Assembly: GCA_010202115.1 (NCBI GenBank) | Contig: CP047917.1 | Span: 496,001-560,000, forward strand | DNA length: 64,000 nucleotides | Direction: 5' to 3' | Source: Candidatus Saccharibacteria bacterium oral taxon 488 | GTDB taxonomy: Bacteria > Patescibacteriota > Saccharimonadia > Saccharimonadales > Saccharimonadaceae | In this document: one piece after another, positions 46,764-53,210 of the stretch | Layout: every line of letters begins with the position of its first letter | Position numbering within the stretch: the first letter of the stretch is position 1 | Position numbers and translations under genes: made by a program | The notes under the pieces: generated by a model | What the model saw: the letters and a program-made list of their open reading frames with translations, nothing else | What the model was told of the DNA's origin: nothing | Database searches by the model: none

Positions 46764-47025
46764 CATTTTCACCTCTGTTATTTTCGTTGATCATTGGTTG
46801 ATTGCTCTGGCCAACAACCATAATGTCATTGATGTCTACAAACTCAGCACCAGCAGCTGCAGCTACTTGACGATATTTGTCTTCAAAGGCGCTGTCACCG
46901 AGATCTATGGTTTCAAGTATGGCATCGGCGTATTCGTCTGGCGAAGACACTAGCACTGCTTTGCGCTCGCTAAAATTGTCGCCAAGATAGATTAGCTTTT
47001 TAGGATAGTAACCGTTGCTTGTCAT
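46753..47025 (-). CDS. 90-aa hypothetical phage protein
   Basis: An acidic protein; the ATG overlaps the upstream stop (ATGA). It contains VLVSSPDEYADAILETIDLG and an Asn/Glu-rich end. No recognised family. Confidence 0.55.
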   Translation of the reverse strand: MTSNGYYPKKLIYLGDNFSERKAVLVSSPDEYADAILETIDLGDSAFEDKYRQVAAAAGAEFVDINDIMVVGQSNQPMINENNRGENDER

Positions 47026-47255
47026 AGCACGTCCTCCGCCTTGATAACCTCTGCATCGCCAACCTCATCATCTGACGCTTCTAACGAGCCTCCGACATTA
47101 TAATCCCAAATCTCGTCAAAATTGATGGTTGCGACGTTTGGCCCCTCTTGGATATATTTATTAGCAACCTCTTCTGCTTCTTGATAGCCATCAGCTTCAA
47201 CAAAGATAGTTCCTCTAACTGTTTGCATAACTTCTACTTCGTAAATCATTGACAT
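47022..47255 (-). CDS. 77-aa DpnD/PcfM-like protein
   Basis: Starts with a beta strand pattern (YEVEVMQTVRGTIFVEADGY) followed by EAEEVANKYIQEG, as in small DpnD/PcfM-type domains of phages and plasmids. Role unknown; the family call is tentative. Confidence 0.5.
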   Translation of the reverse strand: MSMIYEVEVMQTVRGTIFVEADGYQEAEEVANKYIQEGPNVATINFDEIWDYNVGGSLEASDDEVGDAEVIKAEDVL

Positions 47256-47299
47256 CTCCTTTTCTATGTCCGCAAAATTAGTGGTTTAGTTGATATTTG

Positions 47300-47563
47300 T
47301 TATTGCATCCACGTTTCGCCGTCGTCATATGGATTAACGCCGTTCACAAACTTGCCGCAATTAGGACACATTGAGGCAGCGTCAGGGCAACTTCCAACAC
47401 GATACGGCTTTAGCGATGCCTGATATGCTTTCCAGTTTCTACTGTCACCACGAATAAGCAATATTTCGTCATCGCAACAATCGCGCTTTACCATCCACCT
47501 ATTGGTATCCATACTGTCTGTATAATCAAACACCCAGTTGCACCATTCGATTTTAGGTGTCAT
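47300..47563 (-). CDS. 87-aa protein with Cys pairs
   Basis: Cys residues at CNW, CCDD and a CPNCG knuckle near the C-terminus suggest a metal-binding fold. No recognised family. A 6-bp hairpin (CTACAC/GTGTAG) lies just upstream. Confidence 0.5.
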   Translation of the reverse strand: MTPKIEWCNWVFDYTDSMDTNRWMVKRDCCDDEILLIRGDSRNWKAYQASLKPYRVGSCPDAASMCPNCGKFVNGVNPYDDGETWMQ

Positions 47564-47624
47564 ATTCTATACCTCTTCTTTATCTACACGATTTTGTGTA
47601 GTTTAGTCGTGTTGTTTACATGTT

Positions 47625-47786
47625 CTATTGATGTTTATTCGCTAAATAGCGCAAGAATACTTTTGTAATATTACGTGTAATTCTGTCTAACTTATTATGA
47701 GATACGTCGTAAAATGCACCAAGCAAAATACTATGCACACTATCGTAAATCTTCTCTTCTTCAACAAGGTTCTTGTTTTTATCCAT
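47625..47786 (-). CDS. 53-aa helical protein just after the large RNA
   Basis: Begins MDKNKNLVEEEKIYDSVHSI and is amphipathic throughout. The ribosome binding site is weak (AGAATAAGAA). It begins about 30 nt past the end of the RNA's closing helix. Function not recognised. Confidence 0.45.
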   Translation of the reverse strand: MDKNKNLVEEEKIYDSVHSILLGAFYDVSHNKLDRITRNITKVFLRYLANKHQ

Positions 47787-47817
47787 TTCTTATTCTCGCT
47801 TATTTATAGTTAATTAT

Positions 47818-48371
47818 TCAACCGCATAACTGGTTGGCTATATAAGGTGATGATTTGCCGAGGAGTTCTCGTCTCGCGTTAGCTCCATAACCTTCAGAAC
47901 GTGCTAGGCATTCATATTCTTACTAGTCAGAGGGGATTTTTACTCGTATAGTCACATCTTTCACTGCTCAAGTTGCAAAGTCGGCAGTTACTTTTCTAGC
48001 TCTAGTTGCGGAACTTCGCGAGCTGCAACACTAGGCTTAGTTTCAGGCTTTCGAGCCACTTATATAGCCAGTTGATAGCACCAAGCGCAGTGTATTGGAG
48101 TACAATACAAAACGTTATTTCACTGTACTACAATACATTGATGCCACCAGTTAGTAGCACCAGATTGAGCCGATTTCCACCTGCACTCAATTCTATAGGC
48201 AAATGAAAAGCCTAGACACTGATGCTACCAGTTGAACAGACGATAGCAAGGAGTCGCCACCGCGCTCCCAAATGTGTCTATCTACGTTTTCGACACATCT
48301 GTTCTCGTAGTTCGGGGTCTCCGACCGCTAGTGGCGTGTCATTGCCATCATCTGTCCAGTTATGCGGTTGA
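47818..48371 (-). ncRNA. Large ornate structured non-coding RNA, about 554 nt
   Basis: No convincing protein is encoded, yet the region is full of helices. The ends form a perfect 16-bp closing helix (47818-47833 with 48356-48371). Inside: 48255-48260/48331-48336 (6 bp); 48269-48278/48292-48301 (10 bp, with one pair that is G-U only on the minus-strand RNA); 48196-48200/48210-48214; 48164-48169/48186-48191; a 7+6-bp arm 48091-48104/48124-48137; 48046-48049/48054-48057; 48005-48009/48024-48028; 47963-47967/47984-47988. A block like CCAGTT..TAGCACC recurs near 48068, 48146 and 48224. Size, phage location and complexity recall ROOL and GOLLD RNAs, which assemble into cages, but class membership is not shown. 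Confidence 0.75.
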
Positions 48372-48385
48372 GTTGTTAATGTTCT

Positions 48386-48427
48386 ACTGGGTACGATTTA
48401 TACCCGATTGGTTTAATTTTACCCAGT
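48386..48427 (-). promoter_or_regulatory. Hairpin upstream of the large RNA
   Basis: A perfect 8-bp pairing ACTGGGTA (48386-48393) with TACCCAGT (48420-48427) competes with a smaller GGGTA/TACCC hairpin (48389-48405). It lies between the 158-aa gene and the RNA's closing helix; it may be part of the RNA, a processing site or a switch. Confidence 0.45.
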
Positions 48428-48452
48428 TTATTGACATATGGTAGGTCATTGG

Positions 48453-48929
48453 TTATTCAATCGGCTCTAGGTCTTTAATTGCTTTTTCAACCTCAGATCT
48501 GTCGTACTTTTTGCCATTTATTTCGATGGGGGTTATTGAATGACCTGGCGATAGCACCTGATAACCCATCTCTTTCAGCTCGGCGGCCGTATACCAATTG
48601 CTGGCGACGGTGTATTTATTTGCAGGGCTCAATAGATAGCAGTCATCTACTGCCGCTAGGACCTTTCTGACGCCAAAGCCTTTAGAAATATCGTCCCCAG
48701 CGCACAGATTGTCTAGCGTCTTCTCAGCAGGCCCTAGCATTTCGTCTGACCAGCAAAAAATATTCTCCTCAACCCTGTAGTAGTCGCTTTCTACACAATC
48801 AATCGTGAGTACTTTTTTACCCATCCTCGCCATGGAATTAGCACAACGCACATCATCATAATATTTATTTGCGACAAGCCCCTTGCGAACTCTAACTTTA
48901 TCGCCTACCTTAAATCTTGTTACTGACAT
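48453..48929 (-). CDS. 158-aa early phage protein
   Basis: Function not recognised. It starts MSVTRFKVGDKVRVRKGLVA (an SH3/KOW-like opening) and ends KYDRSEVEKAIKDLEPIE. The ATG at 48929 has GGAGAGAG upstream and overlaps the preceding stop (TAATG). Confidence 0.65.
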   Translation of the reverse strand: MSVTRFKVGDKVRVRKGLVANKYYDDVRCANSMARMGKKVLTIDCVESDYYRVEENIFCWSDEMLGPAEKTLDNLCAGDDISKGFGVRKVLAAVDDCYLLSPANKYTVASNWYTAAELKEMGYQVLSPGHSITPIEINGKKYDRSEVEKAIKDLEPIE

Positions 48930-49516
48930 TATTCTCTCTCCTTTATTCCAAAATAAATTAACCAATCTTGTTCGTTTTCTTCAATAGATTTTTCAGCGTC
49001 TTCCTCGGTTTCGTAGCGTACAATTTCTCCATATTCAAGGCGATAGACTTCCTGTACCTCGAGCCTCTTCTCTCTAGGGTCATAATAAACAACCCAGCCG
49101 CCATTATCATTTTTGAAGTCTGGCTTAAATGTTGAGGTTCGACGTAGTCTGGCTTCGGCTAGTTTGCGGTCTCTAGCTTTTTTGCATTCTCCTGAGGTGC
49201 GATAGACCATACCCATTTTATACAGTGCGATATCCCAGGGGGACATGGACCAAACAAGATATCTGATTTCTCCATCTGAGTAGTAAGACCAATATCCCTC
49301 ACCCACTTCAGGCTTCCAGTGAATACTGTCTGTCGGCTCTTGGATTTCCTCAAACCACTCTTTGAGAATATTTGGGAATTTCTCAAGGGCCTGTCGGGCG
49401 TAAGCTGTAATGCCGACATCGCCACTGTCATAGATCAAATCACCGTATTTAGACATATAAAACATGTCTCCAGCTTTGAATGTGGGCAGGTCTTTTATGA
49501 GTCTATACCGTTTCAA
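48929..49516 (-). CDS. 195-aa early phage protein
   Basis: Function not recognised. It opens KRYRLIKDLPTFKAGDMFYM, similar in style to the opening of the next gene, and has Trp/Tyr-rich beta segments (VGEGYWSYYSDGEIRYLVW) and an acidic end. The start overlaps the upstream gene by 4 bases. Confidence 0.65.
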   Translation of the reverse strand: MKRYRLIKDLPTFKAGDMFYMSKYGDLIYDSGDVGITAYARQALEKFPNILKEWFEEIQEPTDSIHWKPEVGEGYWSYYSDGEIRYLVWSMSPWDIALYKMGMVYRTSGECKKARDRKLAEARLRRTSTFKPDFKNDNGGWVVYYDPREKRLEVQEVYRLEYGEIVRYETEEDAEKSIEENEQDWLIYFGIKERE

Positions 49517-49707
49517 AACAAAGCCTCCTGTGCTTCCCGCTCATCCTGAATACGTGAAATGGTGAGAATGAGCTTTTTTAGTGCTGTGTAGTTCTCTAGA
49601 GCGTCTTGCTTCATGCTCTCTAGGGTTTCGTCATCAAGCTGTTTCAGGGCTTCGATTTCACGCCTATAATGTCTTTGTTCAAAATCTGGTGTATCTAGTG
49701 TTTCCAT
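49513..49707 (-). CDS. 64-aa helical early protein
   Basis: An all-helical, charged protein (METLDTPDFEQRHYRREIEA to ISRIQDEREAQEALF). The ATG at 49707 is preferred over the GTG just before it. Function not recognised. Confidence 0.6.
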   Translation of the reverse strand: METLDTPDFEQRHYRREIEALKQLDDETLESMKQDALENYTALKKLILTISRIQDEREAQEALF

Positions 49708-49709
49708 CA

Positions 49710-49883
49710 CTATTTATCCTTATACTCCTCTACTGAAAGAGAGATTATCTTATAACCTTTTTCTTCTAGTTGTTTTTGGATACCTTTCCAGACTTCTGTC
49801 ATGATGTTCTCTTTTGCGACGCCCAGATCAATATACCGTGAGATTTCACTATCTTTATGATCAACTGTTACAATTAGTTTCAT
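49710..49883 (-). CDS. 57-aa early protein
   Basis: The sequence MKLIVTVDHKDSEISRYIDL to SVEEYKDK has an alternating beta/helix pattern. CCAGGAGG lies about 7 nt upstream of the ATG, a strong site. Confidence 0.6.
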   Translation of the reverse strand: MKLIVTVDHKDSEISRYIDLGVAKENIMTEVWKGIQKQLEEKGYKIISLSVEEYKDK

Positions 49884-49956
49884 TGTCTACCTCCTGGGGA
49901 CAACTCTGGCTGCTGCTAGAATAATATCTAGCCATTTGACCACTCACTTTACATCC

Positions 49957-49988
49957 TTCTATGCCACAGGGTAGGAAGTGGCATAGAA
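49957..49988 (-). promoter_or_regulatory. 11-bp hairpin between early genes
   Basis: A perfect stem TTCTATGCCAC/GTGGCATAGAA with a 10-nt loop. There is no T run after it on the minus strand, so it may be a processing or stability element rather than a terminator. A copy lies at 14164-14195. Confidence 0.55.
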
Positions 49989-50003
49989 AAGGGCACCAGA
50001 TTA

Positions 50004-50198
50004 TTAGTTGCTATCGTATTCGCGAAGAAAGTCAGTCCATTCTGTAATAATACCCATGTCAGACTCTAAGTCGTTTATCCATTGATCGACCTCTGGTACT
50101 TCCTCTTTGTGGGCGACAAGTATATCCAGTGTGGTGCCCATGTGATCATACAGGTTTTCTAATGTAAAGATTAACCTTTCTTTTTGTACGGATGTCAT
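50004..50198 (-). CDS. 64-aa acidic early protein
   Basis: Strongly acidic and helical (LENLYDHMGTTLDILVAHKE, VDQWINDLESDMG). The ATG overlaps the DUF1064 stop. Acidic small proteins of this kind are often DNA mimics or inhibitors, but nothing here proves it. Confidence 0.6.
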   Translation of the reverse strand: MTSVQKERLIFTLENLYDHMGTTLDILVAHKEEVPEVDQWINDLESDMGIITEWTDFLREYDSN

Positions 50199-50725
50199 AC
50201 ACCCCCTTTCTTGCGATTTCGCTTATTGCCTCTTTGAAATACCACCTCGTACGTATAGTCTGGATGAGCCGGTAGCCAGACATTTTCTAGTATCTTCCGT
50301 CGCCACTTATAGTCGTCAGTTTCTATACCTTTGGCTTCTCGTAGAGTAAACGATCCGTCCAAGTTATGGATTCTAAAGTCTACCTTATGGCGATATGGAA
50401 ATGCTTTATTGCCATTTTCGTCATATACCCAGCCTTCAATTCGATATTGAGTATCGTAATCTTTTATCTGGCCTAGCTTTTTCTCAACCTCTAGTTCGGC
50501 GGCTATTTGTGCCTCAAACTTTGAATCGTATATCTTACCATTCATTTCAGTACGTTTAGCGCCGTATTTGTTCGTCTTCCCAACTCTACCAATCTCAACG
50601 CCGCAGTTACGACAGGTAAGCCTTCCGCGAGAAAACATTAGGTGTTTTGACTGACAATCAGGACAAGACGCAACGGACCGTACATCATTTATGTCAAATT
50701 TATGATGTGTTGCTTTTATGTACAC
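50195..50725 (-). CDS. DUF1064-family nuclease with N-terminal zinc ribbon
   Basis: A 176-residue protein. CPDC...CRNC (about 20-44) is a zinc ribbon. Then NKYGAKRTEMNGKIYDSKFE (about 52-71), the DUF1064 start, followed by a PD-(D/E)XK-like core: KVDFRIHNLDGSFTLREAKG with Asp, Glu and Lys, then YKWRRKILENVW. DUF1064 proteins are phage endonuclease-like, with Holliday-junction or recombination roles suggested. The GTG at 50725 has AGGAG 8 nt upstream and is preferred to the GTG 8 codons earlier. Confidence 0.75.
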   Translation of the reverse strand: MYIKATHHKFDINDVRSVASCPDCQSKHLMFSRGRLTCRNCGVEIGRVGKTNKYGAKRTEMNGKIYDSKFEAQIAAELEVEKKLGQIKDYDTQYRIEGWVYDENGNKAFPYRHKVDFRIHNLDGSFTLREAKGIETDDYKWRRKILENVWLPAHPDYTYEVVFQRGNKRNRKKGGV

Positions 50726-50858
50726 GCTTTCTCTCCTTCTTCTGTTCACGCCGCTTCATACGAGCACGCCAGTTGCGGATTCGCCTCACCAGAGACTCCT
50801 CCTCTATTTGCTCATACTCCAACTTAAAGCTGTCTAGTAAACTCGTTTCGTCATTCAT
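50700..50858 (-). CDS. 52-aa highly basic early protein
   Basis: Begins MNDETSLLDSFKLEYEQIEE and ends in a dense Arg/Lys helix (IRNWRARMKRREQKKERKRV), suggesting nucleic-acid binding. The start shares a base with the SLT stop and the end overlaps the DUF1064 gene. Confidence 0.55.
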   Translation of the reverse strand: MNDETSLLDSFKLEYEQIEEESLVRRIRNWRARMKRREQKKERKRVHKSNTS

Positions 50859-51438
50859 TACAGAAACTCCTTATATTTCCCCGCTGAATAGGTAGTCCAG
50901 GCGTGATATCCTTGAGACCGCCAGACACGATATGCAACCCTTACGACCGTCGCTGTATCGTTTCTATTCTCACCGGACCGAAAATGTACACAACCGACCT
51001 GTAATACACCATAACTACCGACACATACCTTGTGGTTTTCGGTATTAGTTAGGTTATGATTTAGTGGGTCACAGCTTCTATTCTCAGCTCTGGCGATAGC
51101 CATCATCAGGCGGACATCCCAGCCTGGATACTTAACCAGTTCTTGTCGAACCAATTCGCAGCCCGATACTACAGCTGATTTTGGTCGCAGTACGGTTGGT
51201 TCGACATTATGAGCTGGCTTTGCAGCAATTTGCTTATTCTCGGAAATAGCTGCACGTTTCCGAGCTACTGTTTTGACTGTGAAGTCGCTTGCTTGATCTT
51301 TCCGTCAATCTCTGCCGACTTGTTTGTCTGGTATTGTATGCCGGCATAGAATGCTATACCTGCAGTAATAAGGATAATCAGTAGGATTGACTTAGCTTTT
51401 TCAAAGGCTTGTTTCCAATTTATATTTTTGTATTTCAT
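50858..51438 (-). CDS. Membrane-anchored SLT lysozyme, joined by a -1 frame change
   Basis: The first frame (51438-51265) has AGGAG 8 nt before its ATG and encodes 57 residues with one transmembrane helix (about 17-35). It stops at TAG just after TCAAAACAG. Slipping back one base at the A run (51274-51271) leads into a linker and an SLT/lysozyme domain (IARAENRSCDP with the catalytic Glu, then CVGSYGVLQVGC). The SLT frame alone has no good start. The full product is about 190 residues. Either this is programmed -1 slippage (a lysine AAA codon re-pairs perfectly) or one A is missing from both copies. It may be an entry lysozyme. Confidence 0.65.
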
Positions 51439-51469
51439 TGTTTTTCTCCTTTTTCTTTTATTGTGTTAG

Positions 51470-51562
51470 GTGTCACACTGGTAGGCGTGCAGTGTCCGTA
51501 TATTCCACAAAATAACCAATATCTAAAGAGGCCCAGACAATACATACCCACCAGAGTGACAC
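51470..51562 (-). promoter_or_regulatory. Structured leader upstream of the SLT gene
   Basis: The ends pair as GTGTCAC/GTGACAC, then after one mismatch CTGGT/ACCAG, then GG/CC: 14 of 16 positions paired, enclosing about 60 nt. It lies 31 bases upstream of the TM-SLT start, beginning right after the stop of the 58-aa frame. It could be a cis-acting regulatory RNA or a processing signal. Confidence 0.55.
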
Positions 51563-51739
51563 TTAACAAGATTGTGCTTTGCTGATAAGTCCAGATTGTA
51601 AAAGAACGTTGCTGGTGTATTCACATTGATTCCCGATACCCTTCTCCGTCGCTCCTGTTCTCGCTATATGAGCCGGAAGATTGTCGTCATCTTTGTGACC
51701 AGTGTAGTTATTCTGTCTACAAGAGGCCATCAATGTCAT
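51563..51739 (-). CDS. 58-aa protein at the right end
   Basis: A short frame with a GAGG site about 9 nt before the ATG; polar, two N-terminal Thr/Ser/Cys-rich segments, begins MTLMASCRQNNYTGHKDDDN. Function not recognised; it may be non-coding leader. It is the first possible gene after the terminators near the att site. Confidence 0.4.
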   Translation of the reverse strand: MTLMASCRQNNYTGHKDDDNLPAHIARTGATEKGIGNQCEYTSNVLLQSGLISKAQSC

Positions 51740-51760
51740 ATTGCTAACCTCTTCAAACAG

Positions 51761-51796
51761 AAAAACCCGCTGGCTATCTACTTCCAGCGGGTTTTT
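51761..51796. terminator. 13-bp bidirectional terminator inside attR
   Basis: Perfect stem AAAAACCCGCTGG/CCAGCGGGTTTTT with a 10-nt loop. It separates the phage early region from rsmD transcription. Confidence 0.95.
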
Positions 51797-51812
51797 CTAT
51801 ACATCAAAAAAC

Positions 51813-51832
51813 GTCCTGACAACTATCAGGAC
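51813..51832 (-). terminator. Terminator of rsmD
   Basis: A 7-bp stem GTCCTGA/TCAGGAC followed on the minus strand by GTTTTTT, 15 bases after the rsmD stop. Confidence 0.85.
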
Positions 51833-51846
51833 ATTTTACCAGAAAC

Positions 51847-51918
51847 TTATTTCAATCGTAGGAACCGGGTGAGGTGCGCACCCCCATAACTACGATTGTC
51901 CACCACAACAATTCCGTT
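51847..51918. repeat. att core at the chromosome junction (attR)
   Basis: These are the last 72 bp of rsmD, identical to 16054-16125. To the left is phage DNA, to the right chromosome. Because attP carries the same tail, insertion rebuilds an intact rsmD. Confidence 0.85.
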
Positions 51919-52392
51919 TTGAATTGGCACCTCACCTATTCCTGAGTGTGATAATACCATATGTCCACCCGGTTTGAGAAGTCCCATCAGTCGTGAAACT
52001 GTGGAAAACTGCGGGTTGTGGTATGGTGGATCGACAAAAATAATATCAAACTCCTCTGTTACGCTCATGCTTTCTAGCCAATTTGCTACCGTTGTTTTTA
52101 TTACAATAGAGTTTTCACTGGCGCCCACGGTGCTAATATTTTCAGCAATCACACGCTGGGCGACGCGGTCTCGTTCCACGAAAACTACTGACTCAGCGCC
52201 ACGGCTGAGCGCCTCTAGGCCAATGGCGCCAGAGCCGGCAAAGGCATCCAACACTCGCGCGCCACGCACGGCTTCGCCCAGTGAGTTAAACATTGCTGAG
52301 CGCACCCGCTCGCCCATGGGGTGCGTCGTCGAGCCGGGCGGCGCCTGGATGAATCGTCCGCCAAATTCGCCAGCAATGAGTTTAACGCGCAC
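51847..52392 (-). CDS. rsmD: 16S rRNA (guanine-966-N2)-methyltransferase RsmD
   Basis: A 181-residue SAM methyltransferase: VRVKLIAGEFGGRFIQAP (start), ARVLDAFAGSGAIGLEAL (motif I), DIIFVDPPYHNP (motif IV DPPY). It modifies G966 of 16S rRNA in the small subunit. The GTG at 52392 has GAGGAG just upstream and overlaps the preceding gene by 11 bases; an upstream TTG-type start would overlap far more. The phage has used its 3' end as the attachment site without damaging it. Confidence 0.9.
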   Translation of the reverse strand: MRVKLIAGEFGGRFIQAPPGSTTHPMGERVRSAMFNSLGEAVRGARVLDAFAGSGAIGLEALSRGAESVVFVERDRVAQRVIAENISTVGASENSIVIKTTVANWLESMSVTEEFDIIFVDPPYHNPQFSTVSRLMGLLKPGGHMVLSHSGIGEVPIQNGIVVVDNRSYGGAHLTRFLRLK

Positions 52393-53200
52393 GCTGCTCC
52401 TCGACCAGCCACACTGCACTCAGCCAGCCCAACACCACCGCACGAATGATCAGCGGCATCAGTTGGCGGTTGGTCTGCCGCGCTAGCTCCGTTGTCCAGC
52501 CAGTCTTGGCGAACTTTTCATACATAGCCATGTCCGCCACCTGATTAACACAGCCGAGATAAAACGCCCGAAAGCCCGCCCGGCGCACTTCCTCAATGTC
52601 GTGCTGCTGCGGCAGGCCAGCAGCAAATCGTTGGTAGGCCACTACGCTGGCGACACCCGCCTCGAACGCCAGATGCATAGTCATCACGCCCTTTGCGCCC
52701 CAAAATTCCCAGTTATTGCGCAGGGTTTTGAGCACCGTTTCGCCCGGTATTAAGCTCTTTTTGATCAGTGAATTACGGGTCTCCATACCTTCACCGCGCA
52801 GCTGGGCCAATTTCTCCTCCAGCGGAAAATGATGCGGTGGCGTCAAGCCATCAGTGATCGCATGCGCCATCCATGCTGCCTCAAATGCTGCTCGCTCACA
52901 GTTATTGGCACTGAGCGCCGCTGCGAGATTAGTGATGTGTTGATCGATCATCTCGAGGAGTGCTACGTCATTTGGATCATGCGGGTCAATGAAGTGCCAC
53001 GGCTCATCAACGGCCGGACTTTTCCGCTTGATACCATCGGGGCCATTATTACCCTCGAAATGCAAAATCTCCTTGCTCGACGGAAAGTTGCACCATGACG
53101 GCAGCAGCTGCACGATATGCCGCCGCGCGACCCGATCAATTTTTTGATGAACACCCATCAGATTGCCTGATTTGGTGTGAAATGTGGTTCCTGAATACAT
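52382..53200 (-). CDS. Predicted metal-dependent phospholipase C / P1-nuclease-like protein
   Basis: A 272-residue, mostly helical protein with metal-ligand-like clusters: WHFIDPHDPND (about 68-78), AWMAHAITDGLTPPHHFPLE (about 109-128). His and Asp in this spacing resemble zinc-dependent phospholipase C / S1-P1 nuclease folds. There is no signal peptide. Family call is tentative. It is cotranscribed with rsmD. Confidence 0.5.
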   Translation of the reverse strand: MYSGTTFHTKSGNLMGVHQKIDRVARRHIVQLLPSWCNFPSSKEILHFEGNNGPDGIKRKSPAVDEPWHFIDPHDPNDVALLEMIDQHITNLAAALSANNCERAAFEAAWMAHAITDGLTPPHHFPLEEKLAQLRGEGMETRNSLIKKSLIPGETVLKTLRNNWEFWGAKGVMTMHLAFEAGVASVVAYQRFAAGLPQQHDIEEVRRAGFRAFYLGCVNQVADMAMYEKFAKTGWTTELARQTNRQLMPLIIRAVVLGWLSAVWLVEEQRAR

Positions 53201-53210
53201 ACTTATCTCA

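Larger units (their letters stand above)
16054..51918. mobile_element. Complete podovirus-type prophage integrated at the 3' end of rsmD
   Basis: It is bounded by the 72-bp core at 16054-16125 and 51847-51918. It encodes a tyrosine integrase, lysis module, tail fibre, nozzle, adaptor, internal virion proteins, capsid, scaffold, portal and both terminase subunits, nearly all on the minus strand. Adaptor and nozzle genes, with no tape-measure, sheath or baseplate gene, indicate a short tail. The right junction is a true chromosomal junction (attR); the left one here joins another phage copy. Confidence 0.85.

Noticed and set aside
48006..48206. 66-aa plus-strand frame inside the large RNA region (copy at 12212)
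   Set aside because: No ribosome binding site, and its bases are accounted for by the RNA helices; opposite strand to the operon.
47818..48371. tRNA genes in the non-coding region
   Set aside because: I looked for T-arm (GGTTCGAATCC-like) and acceptor stems on both strands and found none.
51626..51889. 87-aa plus-strand frame spanning the right att region (copy at 15833-16096)
   Set aside because: It runs through two terminator hairpins and the rsmD tail, opposite to all neighbours, with no ribosome binding site.
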